From contig OY987269.1 of NCBI GenBank assembly GCA_963920665.1, positions 6,202,501 through 6,266,500 on the forward strand: 64,000 nt of DNA, in the 5' to 3' direction. The stretch comes from Straminergon stramineum (lineage: Eukaryota > Streptophyta > Bryopsida > Hypnales > Calliergonaceae). The position numbers and the translations under genes were made by a program. The notes below the pieces were generated by a model, which was not told where the DNA came from, searched no databases, and saw nothing but the letters and a program-made list of their open reading frames with translations. Below are positions 25,277-36,430 of the stretch, piece after piece (the stretch's first letter is position 1; each line of letters opens with the position of its first letter).

Positions 25277-25573
25277 TAAATCCTACAAATGAAGTGGGCC
25301 CTGTAGGGACCAGATTTATCATGGGGAAAACACAAGAATTTTTAATTTTTTGCACATTATTTTTTTTGCAAATTCCGAATTCATATTTGCAATTAGAGAC
25401 CCCAAATTAGCATGGTTAGGTCTACAACATACCCTAGGCACGGCTCAAAATAGGGGGCACGTTTTACTTTTACCCCTGAGTAAAACACAAAATGCCCCTG
25501 TGGGATCCACTTCGTTTGCAGGATTTAGTGTCTTGCCAGAGACAGAAAGTCCCGGAAACACTCAAAGGACGGA

Positions 25574-25616
25574 CAATTCTCTTTTTCTTTTTCTTTTTCT
25601 TTTTTCTTTTTTTTAA
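25574..25616 (+). repeat. Pyrimidine (TTTTTC)n tract
   Basis: Low-complexity TTTTTCTTTTTC-type run. Short ORFs on both strands through it are artefacts. Confidence 0.7.
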
Positions 25617-26130
25617 ACAAATGAAATGGAATTTCATTGCAAAGAAGAAAAACAACCCAACAGCCACAATAGCCACCAAGGACAATTTGTACAAAATACG
25701 AAGGTAGGAACACCTAAAATGGACACTTATTAGAGATGATGTGATCGTGAGGGTTTGTGTAGAAAAAAATGTTGTCTGTGGGTTAGGAAATGGTTTATGA
25801 AACCAACAAAATTGGTTTCATATTTTTTCGAGCTTGTATGAATATTATACGAATTTTTGAAAACAACTTTGTAGATGCACCTACTATGGACACTAGACTA
25901 ACACCAAAGCGGGCACGGAAACACCCAAAGCAACACACTCTAAACTTGAATCAAGTGCAGGTGATTGGCTACTTCTTGAAAGAGTGACAACTTCTTGGAA
26001 CTCCACTTGTCTACTTTAGATCCACAAGCCCTTGGATTTAAGTTGTTTTTTAGGTGTCCATGAATGACTCATGTTACAATTCAGTGCTTCTACCTTAAAT
26101 GATACTCTATATTGTAGAGTGAAGCATTAA

Positions 26131-26372
26131 CCCCTCAAAGCCCAAGTAGATTCTATACTTTTTCACAAGTTTGAACTTTGATTGATAGTATGCATTGTAC
26201 ATCAAGCTTATTACATGATGTCCATTGTACTTTTGAACTTCCCCATTCAGTATGAACATCATAATAGAAAATTCACTTACTTGTACTTCTTAGAATGTAG
26301 GGAAATGAAGCTATAACTTTGACTTGTTGAACAAGTGAGAGGCCCAAAATAGGCCCCTTGCGCCTTGAGGGG
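26131..26372 (+). mobile_element. MITE-like element family F in a TTAA target
   Basis: 242 bp with TTAA on both sides (26127-26130, 26373-26376), starting CCCCTCAAAG and ending CCTTGAGGGG. Non-coding. Its right TTAA is directly followed by family C copy 2, so the two elements share one target. Confidence 0.75.
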
Positions 26373-26376
26373 TTAA

Positions 26377-26960
26377 CACTTGAAGGATCGAGGCACATTG
26401 TGGGCACAATTTGTGAAAAATTGCCACTTTTCAAGACATTGAGAAAGAAATTAAAATTAAAATTTTATTTTTCAAAATTTGACCTTATAAATTTGTAGTA
26501 GACTAATATGGGAATGTGTGGAAAAAAATTTAGAAACTTTGACCAAATAGATCGAAAGATTATAACATTTAAAGTTAGAAGAAAAAGTTCTTTTGGAGAT
26601 CTTGTCCAACATGGTGAGTAGACTTTAACTCCTTCTAAAGTGAGATTTTTAAACTATACATGGTTATATTTTTTTTGACATTTGCATCTTGTATTTTGTA
26701 AGTTATTTACCTCCCAAATTTTAAAACTATAGGAGAAGTTTTGCACATGACGCTCAAACGGTTGCCTAGGTTGCCCCAAAAGTTCAAGACAACATTATTT
26801 TTGATCTAGGCACCCAATTAAAAAAAAATAATATTCCCACTAAGGGGGGACATATTCACACCTTCAGTCAAAATTTGAATGGCATCTATTAAAAAATGAC
26901 TTCATTTACACCTACCCAAGATCACATGCATACATTCAATGGTCATTTAGTCCTTTAGGG
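26377..26960 (-). mobile_element. MITE-like element, family C copy 2 (decayed ends)
   Basis: Homologous in reverse orientation to 20981-21548: AAGGATCGAGGCACATT, AAAAATTGCCA, GTAGTAGACTAATATGGGAATGTG and others match in order. The right end reads TCCTTTAGGG and then ATGA, so the right TTAA has been lost. Its left end abuts the right TTAA of family F. Confidence 0.65.
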
Positions 26961-27063
26961 ATGAAAATAATAGAAACAAGTTGTACAAAATATGCTCAGA
27001 GAGCAACAACTATTGAAGAATAAGGTAGGTAGGAGGTCTAGAATGCATGCAAACCTTTAAGAG

Positions 27064-27300
27064 TTGATTACATTGAGGGGAAGCTAAACTCCTTAAAACA
27101 ATTTTCAATAATTTTTCCTTGAAAAATAAATGGATTTGGCATCTAATCCAAATTGTTTCATATTTTTTGGACATTAGTGGAATTAGTTACATAATACAAA
27201 TTTTGTAGTAGAAACCACATATATTTCATTGAAAGCATCCACCTCCTAAAATGTTCACGTTTGGTACATTGACAAATGCAAATTGGGTACATTGAAGAAA
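27064..27300 (+). repeat. Dispersed repeat R1, copy 1
   Basis: Blocks GTTGATTACATTGAGGGG, AATGGATTTGGCATCTAA, TTTCATATTTTTTGGA, GGAATTAGTTAC and CACCTCCTAAAATGT recur at 34925-35150, 36221-36430 and 43675-44120. No coding capacity; class unknown. Confidence 0.6.
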
Positions 27301-28136
27301 ACAAAATGTATCTTTGTATTTGAGAATCACTTTATGGTCCGTGGTTTGAATATTGTGTCTAAGTTGTTGTTTTTAAATTTTGAACATAGATAGAGTGGTG
27401 ATAAATGATATTGTTTTGTCAATTGAATCTAGATGTAGATCAAGTAGAGAATTGGACGAAAATCTTGGTGATAAAAAGACATTGAATGGCGAAGTTCAAA
27501 TTTAGCATTTCAAAAAATAGATTTTACATTTGATGAGCAAGATATTGTTAGCTAGAAAAAGGTTGCTAATGTTAAATGGAAGATTTATAAGCTTAAGTGG
27601 AATGTTTTGAATGGTTGAGAAGAGGAGGATTGGAACACCTAATCTCAATGTAGACAAGTTCAATGATTGCCACAAGCTCTAATCAGCAAAAAAGAGCTCA
27701 ATCAGAATTGATAATGCTAGAATTATGACTAGAAGTCTAATCTATGTGCACAATAGCATCAAGTGTGCATATTACCATTAAGTATGTACAAAGTGGATGT
27801 AAGAAAAGAACTACAAATTTTCTCTTGTGTTTATTTTCAACTTTTAAGGCTTTCAAGCAACCAAAACTTACTCGCACTGAGATCATTTCACGTTAGTGCC
27901 AAGGACGTCACCTTATAATGAACCATACATTCTCTCATTGTTGGTAAAGCTCAATAGGTCCTCATGACCTTCCATGTGATTAGTTAGCTTTCTTTCCATT
28001 ACCTACTATAATCTTCTTAATCACACTTACAACCCATTAAAAAATATAATTATGATTTTGAAGATTAAGGACAATGGGATTTGAATATGTGAATATACCC
28101 TCAAGGACAAAGTGAAGAGTTGGCTTTTAAACCCTT
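27301..28136. other. AT-rich intergenic DNA, no gene seen
   Basis: Contains one more patch shared with 22400-22600 and otherwise unremarkable AT-rich sequence. Confidence 0.4.
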
Positions 28137-28140
28137 GAAC

Positions 28141-28336
28141 GTCGACTTGGTGACCGTGGAAATCAAGCATTTTCGAACCGTGTCACATCATCCACTTTAA
28201 AAAAATAAAAAATACCCATTGGGAGTCAAACTATTGTAGAAGATCTCCCCTTTCCACCTCTAATTTTGACGATGAATAGTTGCAATTCTATCCTAGAGAG
28301 GAGAATTACTTGAATGTCCATTCTATCATTTAGGGG
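28141..28336 (+). mobile_element. Short MITE-like element, family E copy 2, in a TTAA target
   Basis: 196 bp with TTAA on both sides (28137-28140 and 28337-28340). The left end reads ACCCTTGAACG and the right end TTTAGGGG. It is homologous to 19681-19906 and 43752-43973. Confidence 0.7.
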
Positions 28337-28565
28337 TTAAACATAGTTAAACTTTGACTATTAAGATATTTTAAAATATTTGGAATCAACAACTGAAAAT
28401 TTGAGGGCTCAGGGAAAAAAACCGATTGTGAAGATCCTACTATTGGCTTTTACTTGTTGAATACCAAAATGGTTCACAAAAAGATCATATTTTGGCTGTT
28501 AGATAAAAATGCCATAAATTTGCAGTGGCATTATTTCCTGTAACAGCATTCAAGGATATGTTGTC

Positions 28566-28630
28566 AAAAAATAATTTGCAAATTACTACCTATGGGGCGA
28601 GGTAGGTACGAAATTTGCAAATTATTTTGA
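28566..28630. repeat. Near-perfect palindrome
   Basis: Arms AAAATAATTTGCAAATT and AAATTTGCAAATTATTTT pair over ~17 bp. TACCT/AGGTA inner arms extend the stem around a GGGGCG-containing centre. Non-coding; it could be a fold-back element remnant or a hairpin. Confidence 0.6.
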
Positions 28631-28631
28631 T

Positions 28632-29249
28632 AAATGTTCCTCATAGCCACTACCTAGTCCGTTGCACAACGAGCGACAGTAATCACGTCCACTGTTGAAA
28701 AAAGAAGGTAAAACACACAGCCATCATGTTAAAATCTTTCAAACCCCAGGACAAAATAGTTCTAACTTACTTTAAAAGGAAGTTATCTGTGATGTCGCAA
28801 CACACAAGCCAGCGCTGGAGATCCAAAAAACTACATTGACAAGCGGAGCCATCAACAAATCCACAAAATCTAAACATCAACACTTATGGAAGGTTCGCAG
28901 AAGCGGTAGAAAAGAGCAAAATTGAAAATTAACATGACAATCAGCAACGGAATGTTCCAGTGAAAGCAGATTAGCGTTACAAAGAGGGCAGCTCAGAAAA
29001 GTTTTACACGCCACGATATTGAATGATAATTCTGCAGCTGACAGAGCAATATCTCACAAAGACAATTATATATCAGCTACTGCATGTGAAACAATCTACA
29101 ATAAAAGAGTAGGTCAAGAAAGTGGGAAGTAAATCTGCACACATGGTACTGTCATCCTCATGATTACAAACATTGAGCGTAAAATACAAGTGATTACATG
29201 GAGGGTAATTCGGCGATATAATCAGCCATTCAAAATGTCCCCTGTACAA
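28632..29249. other. 3' flank of the ALP1/HARBI1-like gene
   Basis: No ORF is supported. The region is less AT-rich than the repeats to its left, consistent with a transcribed 3' UTR of the minus-strand gene. Confidence 0.4.
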
Positions 29250-30605
29250 TCACAAAAAGGAAGAACCTGCATGAACATTGTGAAGCAGGTTATGGGCAAT
29301 CGAGTCTCGACATTGCATGGCTGAGATTGGGAAGTTGCAATTTTCTGGCAGCATCTCACTGTCAAAAACCTCAAAGCGAAGCTCTGGATCGAATCCCTCA
29401 TTATGCATCTCGCATACGTTGTGCAGCACGCAGCATGCGCCCAAGACAGCAGGTAACTCTTGCAACTTCACCTCAGTCCTCCTTTGCAAGAACCGCCAGC
29501 GTCCTTTCAGACGGCCAAAGGCATTTCGGGCAACTTGTAGCACCCCCACAACTTTCTCATTGAATGCATGTTGCGCCCAAGTTAGGTTGTGTTGAACGTA
29601 TGGAACCAAAAGCCAATCAAGTAATGGATACCCTGGCCCTCCCACTACCCACATGCCGCGCAGGTCGTCGCTCATGCCACGCCTGTACAGATTCGATTTC
29701 TCAAAGACACGTTCATCAGACATGGATCCGGGCCAGCCTATGCATACATCTGTGAATGACCCACGAACATCCACCATTCCTTGCAAAGTGATGGAGTACG
29801 ACGTCTTCTGGTTCTGCTCAGTATGCCTCTTATTGAAATAAGCAGCCACATTGATCTTGGGAGCTATGATTGGAATGTGCGTCGTGTAGAGAGCCCCGAC
29901 CACGTTACGCATTCCAGAAAGGCCTTCAAACTCCTGCGTCACTTGCTGCAGCCGTTCTGCTGAGGGCCATTGCACATACTTCGGGAGAAGGACATCATTG
30001 ATTGCCGCGCAAACCTCCAACACCATCTTGTGACATGTGGAGATTCCAAGGCCAAACCGCTTCGAAACCAGTCGCAAGGGCTCTCCTGTGGCTAAGCGCC
30101 AAATGCACACTGCCACTCTCTGCTCCACGGGTATGGCAGCCCGGAGCATTGTGTTCTCCTTCGCCACAGCTCCGGCGAGCTGCTCACAGATAAGGTTAAA
30201 CGTAGCACGAGACATTCGGAATGATTGATGAAAATCCTTGTCTGGAAACCCTGGATGATTGCATTGTTCCCACCATGCTTGCGACCTATTTTTCACCCAC
30301 AGTCGACGGTGCACACTTTGCTGCGTCGATACAGCAGCTCCTAATGCAGCTGCTGCAACGTGAGCACGGCGCAATCGGCAACTTTCAAGGACATCAATAT
30401 CAGCGTACAAAGCTTGCAACTGACTATAGTAATTTTGTAGCCACGCGCGACGGCGCGCATGCTGCTGCTGCCACTGCAGATACGCGAGAGCCTGCTGCCG
30501 ATCCTCCCATTGCTGCTGTCTATCCTCCTCTTCGTCTATCAATAATAGCAATAACAACTGCCACTTCCTGTTCCGCTTGACGCGACCATCAACGGGTGCC
30601 CTCAT
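29250..30605 (-). CDS. HARBI1/ALP1-like protein derived from a PIF/Harbinger transposase, catalytic acids lost
   Basis: Single-exon, intact 451-residue protein. The N-terminal ~100 residues are Gln/Arg/Leu-rich and probably helical. A trihelix-like block follows (WWEQCNHPGFPDKDF, FRMSRATF), then an HTH-like region ~160-200 (GEPLRLVSKRFGLGISTCHK) and the DDE_Tnp_4 fold ~235-430. Where active nucleases have IDGTH, this protein has LYTTH (Tyr240). GDxGYP is GGPGYP (Gly323) and VERAFG is VARNAFG (Ala359). Only the Asp of GSMSDERV (Asp297) remains. I find no terminal inverted repeats or target duplication around it. From memory, Arabidopsis At5g12010 and At4g29780 share TTHIPIIAPK and the C-terminal HNLLH..AG.SFL, so this is likely an old domesticated land-plant gene. 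Plant relatives such as ALP1 join PRC2-type complexes; that role is only an analogy here. Tandem 336-bp repeats lie upstream. Confidence 0.85.
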   Translation of the reverse strand: MRAPVDGRVKRNRKWQLLLLLLIDEEEDRQQQWEDRQQALAYLQWQQQHARRRAWLQNYYSQLQALYADIDVLESCRLRRAHVAAAALGAAVSTQQSVHRRLWVKNRSQAWWEQCNHPGFPDKDFHQSFRMSRATFNLICEQLAGAVAKENTMLRAAIPVEQRVAVCIWRLATGEPLRLVSKRFGLGISTCHKMVLEVCAAINDVLLPKYVQWPSAERLQQVTQEFEGLSGMRNVVGALYTTHIPIIAPKINVAAYFNKRHTEQNQKTSYSITLQGMVDVRGSFTDVCIGWPGSMSDERVFEKSNLYRRGMSDDLRGMWVVGGPGYPLLDWLLVPYVQHNLTWAQHAFNEKVVGVLQVARNAFGRLKGRWRFLQRRTEVKLQELPAVLGACCVLHNVCEMHNEGFDPELRFEVFDSEMLPENCNFPISAMQCRDSIAHNLLHNVHAGSSFL

Positions 30606-30734
30606 CGTCGCTCAAGCCATACAACCCTTCATAAATTTCTCCTACTCCTCGTCATCTCGTCATCCATGCTCAATGCAACTTAATCACTACCAAATTGCAC
30701 CTCCAAACTCAGCGAAAATCACCTCCAAATTGCA

Positions 30735-31445
30735 TTCGTATATGCGAGCATGCTGAGCCGCAAACCCTAGACCTAAAAAGTTCAAAATCCCTCACATTGA
30801 TGACATGTACACAAAGAGTCTTGCCGTGCCCCAAAGCCCGTGTGTAACTTCACTTAATTTCCAAAAGCCGCAATTCGGTGCTCCTATGCAGCTACTTTCA
30901 AATAATCTCCATTTTGTCGAACCTCAGTCCACTTGAAGTTTAGTCACTGTGATCAAAATGCAAGCAACCAAAAAATTACAAACACGTATAACACGATCAC
31001 ACAAGAAACTATCCAAAACGCAAAAATCACAGAAAACACCCCAAAGCCCCAGCTCCGACACGTTTCCAAATAAAACTGACGCACGTGCACGCAAGGGCAA
31101 ACCCTAGACCTAACAATTTCTCGTCCCTCCCCTCCTACATTGCTGAAACATACACTAAAGAGTCTTCAAGTATCAATAGACCGGTGCAACTTCGCGTAAT
31201 TCCCACGATCCTCAATTTGATACTTCCATTCAGCTACTGTCGAATACCACAATCGAGTGTTTCGAAACTTCCTAAACCGTGAGCTTCGTCACTGTGGTCA
31301 TCAATGCAGGCAACCATGAAGGTACACCAAGAATGATACGATCACACAAGGGACCATCATCACAGAAAGTAACAAGCACAGAAAGCATCCCAAGGCCCTA
31401 GCTCGCGCATGTTACCTCCAAAAAAAACTGAAGCGCGCGTCCGCA
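30735..31445 (-). repeat. Two and a half tandem ~336-bp units upstream of the ALP1-like gene
   Basis: Units start near 30740, 31080 and (truncated) 31435. Shared blocks are GCAAACCCTAGACCTAA (30761 and 31098), ACAAAGAGTCTT/ACTAAAGAGTCTT, CAGCTACT, GTCACTGTGRTC, ACACGATCACACAAG and CCCCAAAGCCC-like. The AAACCCTA telo-box in each unit is a known plant promoter element. The array probably covers the 5' UTR or promoter of the minus-strand gene. Confidence 0.7.
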
Positions 31446-31760
31446 AGTGCTGTGAAAGAAGGTGCGTCGGATAGCACGCCCAGCAGGAGGAGTAGGAGCA
31501 GCAGCGATGGTTGTTGTGAGCTACTGTAACTTAAGTTTGGATGATGGCGAGCCAAGGTTAGTGCAGCGACATGGAAACACGAGAAAATTGCGAGGAAGGA
31601 TGGCGAGGATGTGACCCCACAGGAAGCTGGAGTGCAGGCGGGATTGCTTAGAAGTCGCTCTCGTGCAAAGCAAGCGCGCGCACGACCGCGCGGGAGAGTG
31701 CGCGGAGAACCACGATGGACGGTTTCACACGGTGCCGTTATTATTCTCTCCTCGGTTCGT
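31430..31760 (-). promoter_or_regulatory. GC-rich island, possible promoter/first exon of the ALP1-like gene
   Basis: Base composition switches to GC-rich with many CG dinucleotides (e.g. GCGCGCGCACGACCGCGCGGG near 31670). It lies upstream of the ALP1-like gene on the minus strand. The 180-residue minus ORF through it has no recognisable motif. A CpG-rich promoter with untranslated leader is the simplest reading; this is inference. Confidence 0.35.
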
Positions 31761-31844
31761 GTTCTGGCGTGCTCTTCAATGTGAACACATTCGAGACTTG
31801 TTTTTTGTCTTGTGCGGTAAACCAGTAAACTACCTCCACGAAAT

Positions 31845-33515
31845 GGAAATCCATAACATTGTTTATTAATGAGGCATGTGAACCTGTGAAAAGGGAACTT
31901 TGGAGTGCACAAAATTGTCTTATATGCCTCCTCAACTATCCCCAATCCTTGCATAAAATGGTAATTTTCTCCGAAGCATCACAGGAAGCTTAACCCCTCA
32001 CCGGCGAAGGCCCAAACAGCCCCCAAAACAGCATTCCTTTTGAAGTGTTACAAATATAAATTTTAATAATTTATAGAGATCTCAATTGTATGATCTTGTA
32101 GTGCACTTGTTGTAGATGGCTTGCAACAAATTTGGTGTCACTTGACCACATAGATTGAAAGATTATAATGTTTTAGTGTTGAGAAAAGATGCTGAAATTT
32201 TCCCAAAAACACATTTGGAGGCAAAATTCGGTTTCCAAATCTACTCAAATGAAGAAACTTTAACTAATAAGTGATTCAAAATCAGCATACAAACACATTG
32301 ATGAAAAAAATATCATTTAATTGACACATTGTGTCTATAAAATGGCTTTGAAATGTCAAAATACAACAAGAAAAGTTGCAAAAAACACATCAAAAACTGA
32401 ACCTCCTACTACTAAAATGCTTCTCAATCACTCATAACTTCTTAAATGAATATGAAATTTTGTACACACAAACTAGACAAGTATGCACGACTTTTCCAAA
32501 AAAATTTATTGGAAACAAACATTGTATGAAGAAGAAACAAGCCGCCGAAGTTCACTCTAATTCAAAAATGTTGGGATGTTGAACTTTGAATTGCTCCCAA
32601 ACATTCAAAACAACTTGGATTGTCATGAAAATTCTACCACAATAACTATACTTCAAGGGGAACACAACCCAACAAAGTTTATTGAAAATGAACATTGGAT
32701 GAAGGAGATACAAGCCCCCGAAGTTGCAACCATCAAATGTAGTTTGGTGAACTTGAATTGAACATGTGAAATTCAATTGGCTTCCAAAAATTCAGTACAT
32801 CTTGTATTGATCTGAAAATTATACCACACAAACTAGAAGAGAGAACACAACTTTTCCAACAAGTTTTATTGGATTCGGACATTTGATGCAAAAGTTACAA
32901 GACTTTGAAATTGACTTGAGGACACTTTTCGTCCCTTTCGGCGGTGAGGGGTTAAGCCTTCCTAGCACGAGGAAAACCATTGCCTAGTTATACAATTTTA
33001 TGTTCATTTCATGGCAGATATAACATTGTCTATCAATGAGCCCCTTTCGCATTCTTAAAAAAAGGGACCCCTTATAGTGAATAAAATTGTCTTATATGGC
33101 TCCTCAACCAACCCCAATCCTTGAATCAACTAATAACTAAGTCACTTGGTCTCAGGTATCTAATAAAGCATAATTATACCTTCCAAGTATGGGAAGGACC
33201 ATATATTGCTTGGATATACAATGTCATGCTCATTTTATGGCAAACATAACATTGTTTACCATTGTAGTATAGGGAGGATCATTGCCTGGTTAGACAATGT
33301 TATACTCATTTCATGACAAATATAACATTGTTTATCAATTAGTACATCTCTTTTGCATCCTTGAAAGGGGGACCCTATAATGAACACAATTGTCTTATAT
33401 GCCTCCTCAACCTACCTCAATCCTTGAAGTAACTAGAAAAGTCCCTTCATGGCATCAAACAAAGCATAATACCTTTCCAACATGGGGAAGACCATTGCCT
33501 AGTTATACAATATCA
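31845..33515 (+). repeat. Tandem array of ~240-bp units, interrupted by a MITE
   Basis: Recurrent blocks ACCATTGCCTAGTTATACAAT, ATAACATTGTTTATCAATGAG, GGGACCCCTTATAGTGAA, AATTGTCTTATATGCCTCCTCAA and CCCAATCCTTGAA occur near 31845, 33000, 33210-33300 and 33490. The first and second copies are separated by element D (31994-32951). Confidence 0.65.
31994..32951 (+). mobile_element. MITE-like element family D in a TTAA target
   Basis: 958 bp with TTAA on both sides (31990-31993, 32952-32955) and terminal repeats CCCCTCACCGGCGAAGG / CCCCTCACCGCCGAAAGG. It is inserted inside the ~240-bp tandem array, and the host sequence resumes as GCCTTCC right after the duplicated TTAA. Internally it contains a subrepeat (ACAAACTAGA, ACTTTTCCA, AAGTTTATTG, ATTGGATG blocks near 32460, 32640 and 32830). 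No transposase ORF. Confidence 0.75.
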
Positions 33516-34669
33516 TAATCTTGGCGTGTAATTAGATTTTTGAAAAGGTTACATAGATTTCTTTGGATGATTAGATGATAAACATTCTTATTAAGACTTC
33601 TTGTCCATTAACCTTTAAAAGACAATTTGTATTCCTATCTAGTTGAACTTCATTAGTTTCTATACTAAATTTTATTTTTATATAAATCAATTTCTTTATA
33701 AAATCGTAGTAATTACAAAAATACTTAAAACAGTACTCCTTGAAATTGAATCAAGGAGTATGAAATTTTAGTAAACTAGAGATGATAGTGATAAACATTG
33801 TGGTGTAATTGGTGTACTCCTTGAACAATAAGACTAAGAGAAATTTGATAGAAAAGTCCAAAAGTGGGGTATTATAAGCTTTCAAAATGCTACCTTCAAA
33901 GTGTCATAAAAATTACAATTTTATTTGCAATTTTAACCCTTAAAGATTGGGTGGTCCTCTAAGTTGAAATGAGAGTTCATTTTGTAACTAAAGTAATGCC
34001 TTTGAAATCATGAGGATAGGTTGAAATCTTGATGTTTTAACCATTGAATCTCAAGTAAGGTAGGAGGCTCATGAATAGACCATTTAAAGTTTGGTCTACC
34101 TTTTAATTTTATTCTTGGATGGGATTATTTTTCGCTCATTTTTTAGACAAAGAAAAATAGATTATAGTTGTAATACATTGTTTTGTATTATTTAAAGCAT
34201 TTTCGAATTACTTATGAATTTTCAAACAAGATGAGTCATAGGTCCCTATTATAATCCTAGGTCTTCTATAAACCATTCACTTGTAACTTCTAGAGAGAAA
34301 TGGGAAAGCAAGAGAATGATTGGCTCTTGCAATAAATCATATTTTTTTATCAATCCATTCAATGATTATAGAAGGTCCATTTAAAGACCACCTCACTTCC
34401 ATTTCAAGCAAATCTATATGGGTGGTTCTAAATGCCCACTTACTTTCAGAGCCGCCTACCTTATGACAAAGTTATGTACATGAAAGGAGGCTTTTCACAT
34501 AAGATTCCACTATTTTGATTTTGAGGATATGCAAATTGCCTAAATGAATTTGGGAGTTCATTCCTCATGTAGTCTTTGTTCTCAATGCTTTAGTCTTAGT
34601 ATAGGTCTCAAAAACTTCTTCATTTTTTGGGGAGAAAATTTGAAAATGAAGTAAATTAGGGATGCTTAC

Positions 34670-34788
34670 ACCTAGAAGCTGGGCCATTCCCCTTGAGGCC
34701 AATTGCACAAATTTTAGCCATTTGTCCAATCACAAGTGAGGATTTCTGGCCTCATACACAAAAAATTGGCCTAGCCTTTAGGTGTGAA
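34670..34788. mobile_element. Small fold-back element
   Basis: Inverted ends CACCTAGAAGCTGGGCCA and CACCTAAAGGCTAGGCCA (about 15 of 18 matching), 119 bp apart. No clean target duplication. Confidence 0.45.
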
Positions 34789-34924
34789 GTATCCCTTAGT
34801 ACACACATCAAACTCTTTGCTTACCACACATGTCAAGCAAACCATTGAGAAGTCAAAGACCTTGCAATTTAACCACTATGGAGGAAGACAATAGCCATTG
34901 AGGAACGAGGTCCTTAAAGTGCCC

Positions 34925-35150
34925 ATTTAAGTGTTGAAATTAAATTAGGGGACATGAAACTTCTTGAAATATTTTTCAATAAATTATTCTAGAAAAACAA
35001 ATGGAATTGGCATCTAACACCAAGTAGTTTCATATTTTTTGGAGCTTTGTGGAATTAGTTATGAATTTTTCAAGTTAATATGAAATGGGCTCTAAAATCA
35101 CCCACTTCTTGAAATGTAAATTATTTGTATATTGTTGGTACAATTAAAAA
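34925..35150 (+). repeat. Dispersed repeat R1, copy 2
   Basis: Matches R1 blocks AATGGAATTGGCATCTAAC, TTTCATATTTTTTGGA, TGGAATTAGTTA and ACCCACTTCTTGAAATG. Confidence 0.6.
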
Positions 35151-36220
35151 GTAAGATGTTCAAATAGTTTACATTTGAGGAGGTGGGCAATTTTCAAGCT
35201 TAAGATCTTTATGGACCTCTATTTTAATCACATATGAAAAATAAGTTCATACCTCACTACAATCTTCAAATCAAGGAGCAACAATTAATTCTCATGGCCT
35301 TCTTTACTATTAGTTCTATGGCATCCAATCAAGAATTGAACTTAAAACATGAAAGCCAATAGTGAATTCTAAGGCAGTCTACTCTTAATCCCTAGTTGCC
35401 CAATTGTCCATATATGGTCAATTTGAAATTTTAGGCTCATTTTGGTATGGGTAGTTAAATACTTTTAATTATTTAAAAAAAATTCCTAATAGTTTTGAAG
35501 ATGAACTATTGAAAAAATTTATTTTTCACTAAAAAACGAAAATATTTTATTTTTGAGAGGTCTTCAAAGGCATATATGTACCATTAGTGGAAGAGTAAAG
35601 CTTGCTAGTTGTATACTTCATTTCCTGGCTTTGAGTAAAGTTTGTCAATTTCACAATTTGAAATCTAAAAATTGCACTTATCCATTTGTTTTGAAAATAG
35701 TCCCAATGGAAAGAGTAAAATGTTTTCATGATTTTCACCATTGAAAATTTAAACATGCAAGTATTCATTTGGAGTTATTTGTGATATCTAGTTATAAAAA
35801 AAATTGCATTTTAACAATTGCAAGGTGGATTATGTAATAATTTTGATAGCTCGTCATTTGAACATAAGGATTTTAGAAGTGCACTTCAGTGTGTTAACAC
35901 AATTTTAGTTGCTCATATCATCTCCAATCCCCCAAAACTCTTATATGCAAATTCCTCAAACTTTGTGGGGAGGGGCAATATACTAAAAAATAGGATATGT
36001 ACATTTTTTTTGTTATAATCCAACAACTCCTATGCAATTTTCACACTCAAAACTAGTAAACACACTAATAAGTAAGCTATTTGAATATCTATATGGTTAG
36101 ATTTATTAAAAATATAATTTGCTTCATTGCCAAATAACTACAAGCCCATATTCTTTTTTCAAAGGAAAAGCATGCATGGAAAGGCTTGGGCACTTAGGGA
36201 TTAAAGCAATCTTTTTAGAG

Positions 36221-36430
36221 TTGATTGCATATGGTGGAAGCGAAACATCTTGAAACAATTTTCAGTAAATTTATGTAGGAAGAAAAATGGAATTGGCATC
36301 TAACCCAAGTCATTTCATGTTTTTTGGACCTTCGGGGAATTAGTTACAAGTTTTTGAAGTTGAAACGAAGTGGTTATTAAAAGCAACCACCTTCTGAAAT
36401 TTACACTCTTGGTGCATTGAAGAATGAAAA
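36221..36430 (+). repeat. Dispersed repeat R1, copy 3
   Basis: Matches R1 blocks GTTGATTGCATATGGTGG, TGGAATTGGCATCTAACCC, GGGGAATTAGTTACAAG and ACCACCTTCTGAAATT. Confidence 0.6.

Noticed and set aside
29250..30605. Calling the HARBI1-like gene an active transposon
   Set aside because: Acidic site residues are substituted and no terminal repeats or target duplication flank it.
31412..31954. 180-codon minus-strand ORF
   Set aside because: No motif, Leu/Ser low complexity, and its initiation codon side lies in the ~240-bp tandem array; more likely the leader of the ALP1-like gene.
34925..36430. R1 copies as LTRs of a retrotransposon
   Set aside because: No TG...CA ends, primer-binding site, polypurine tract or gag-pol coding between copies.
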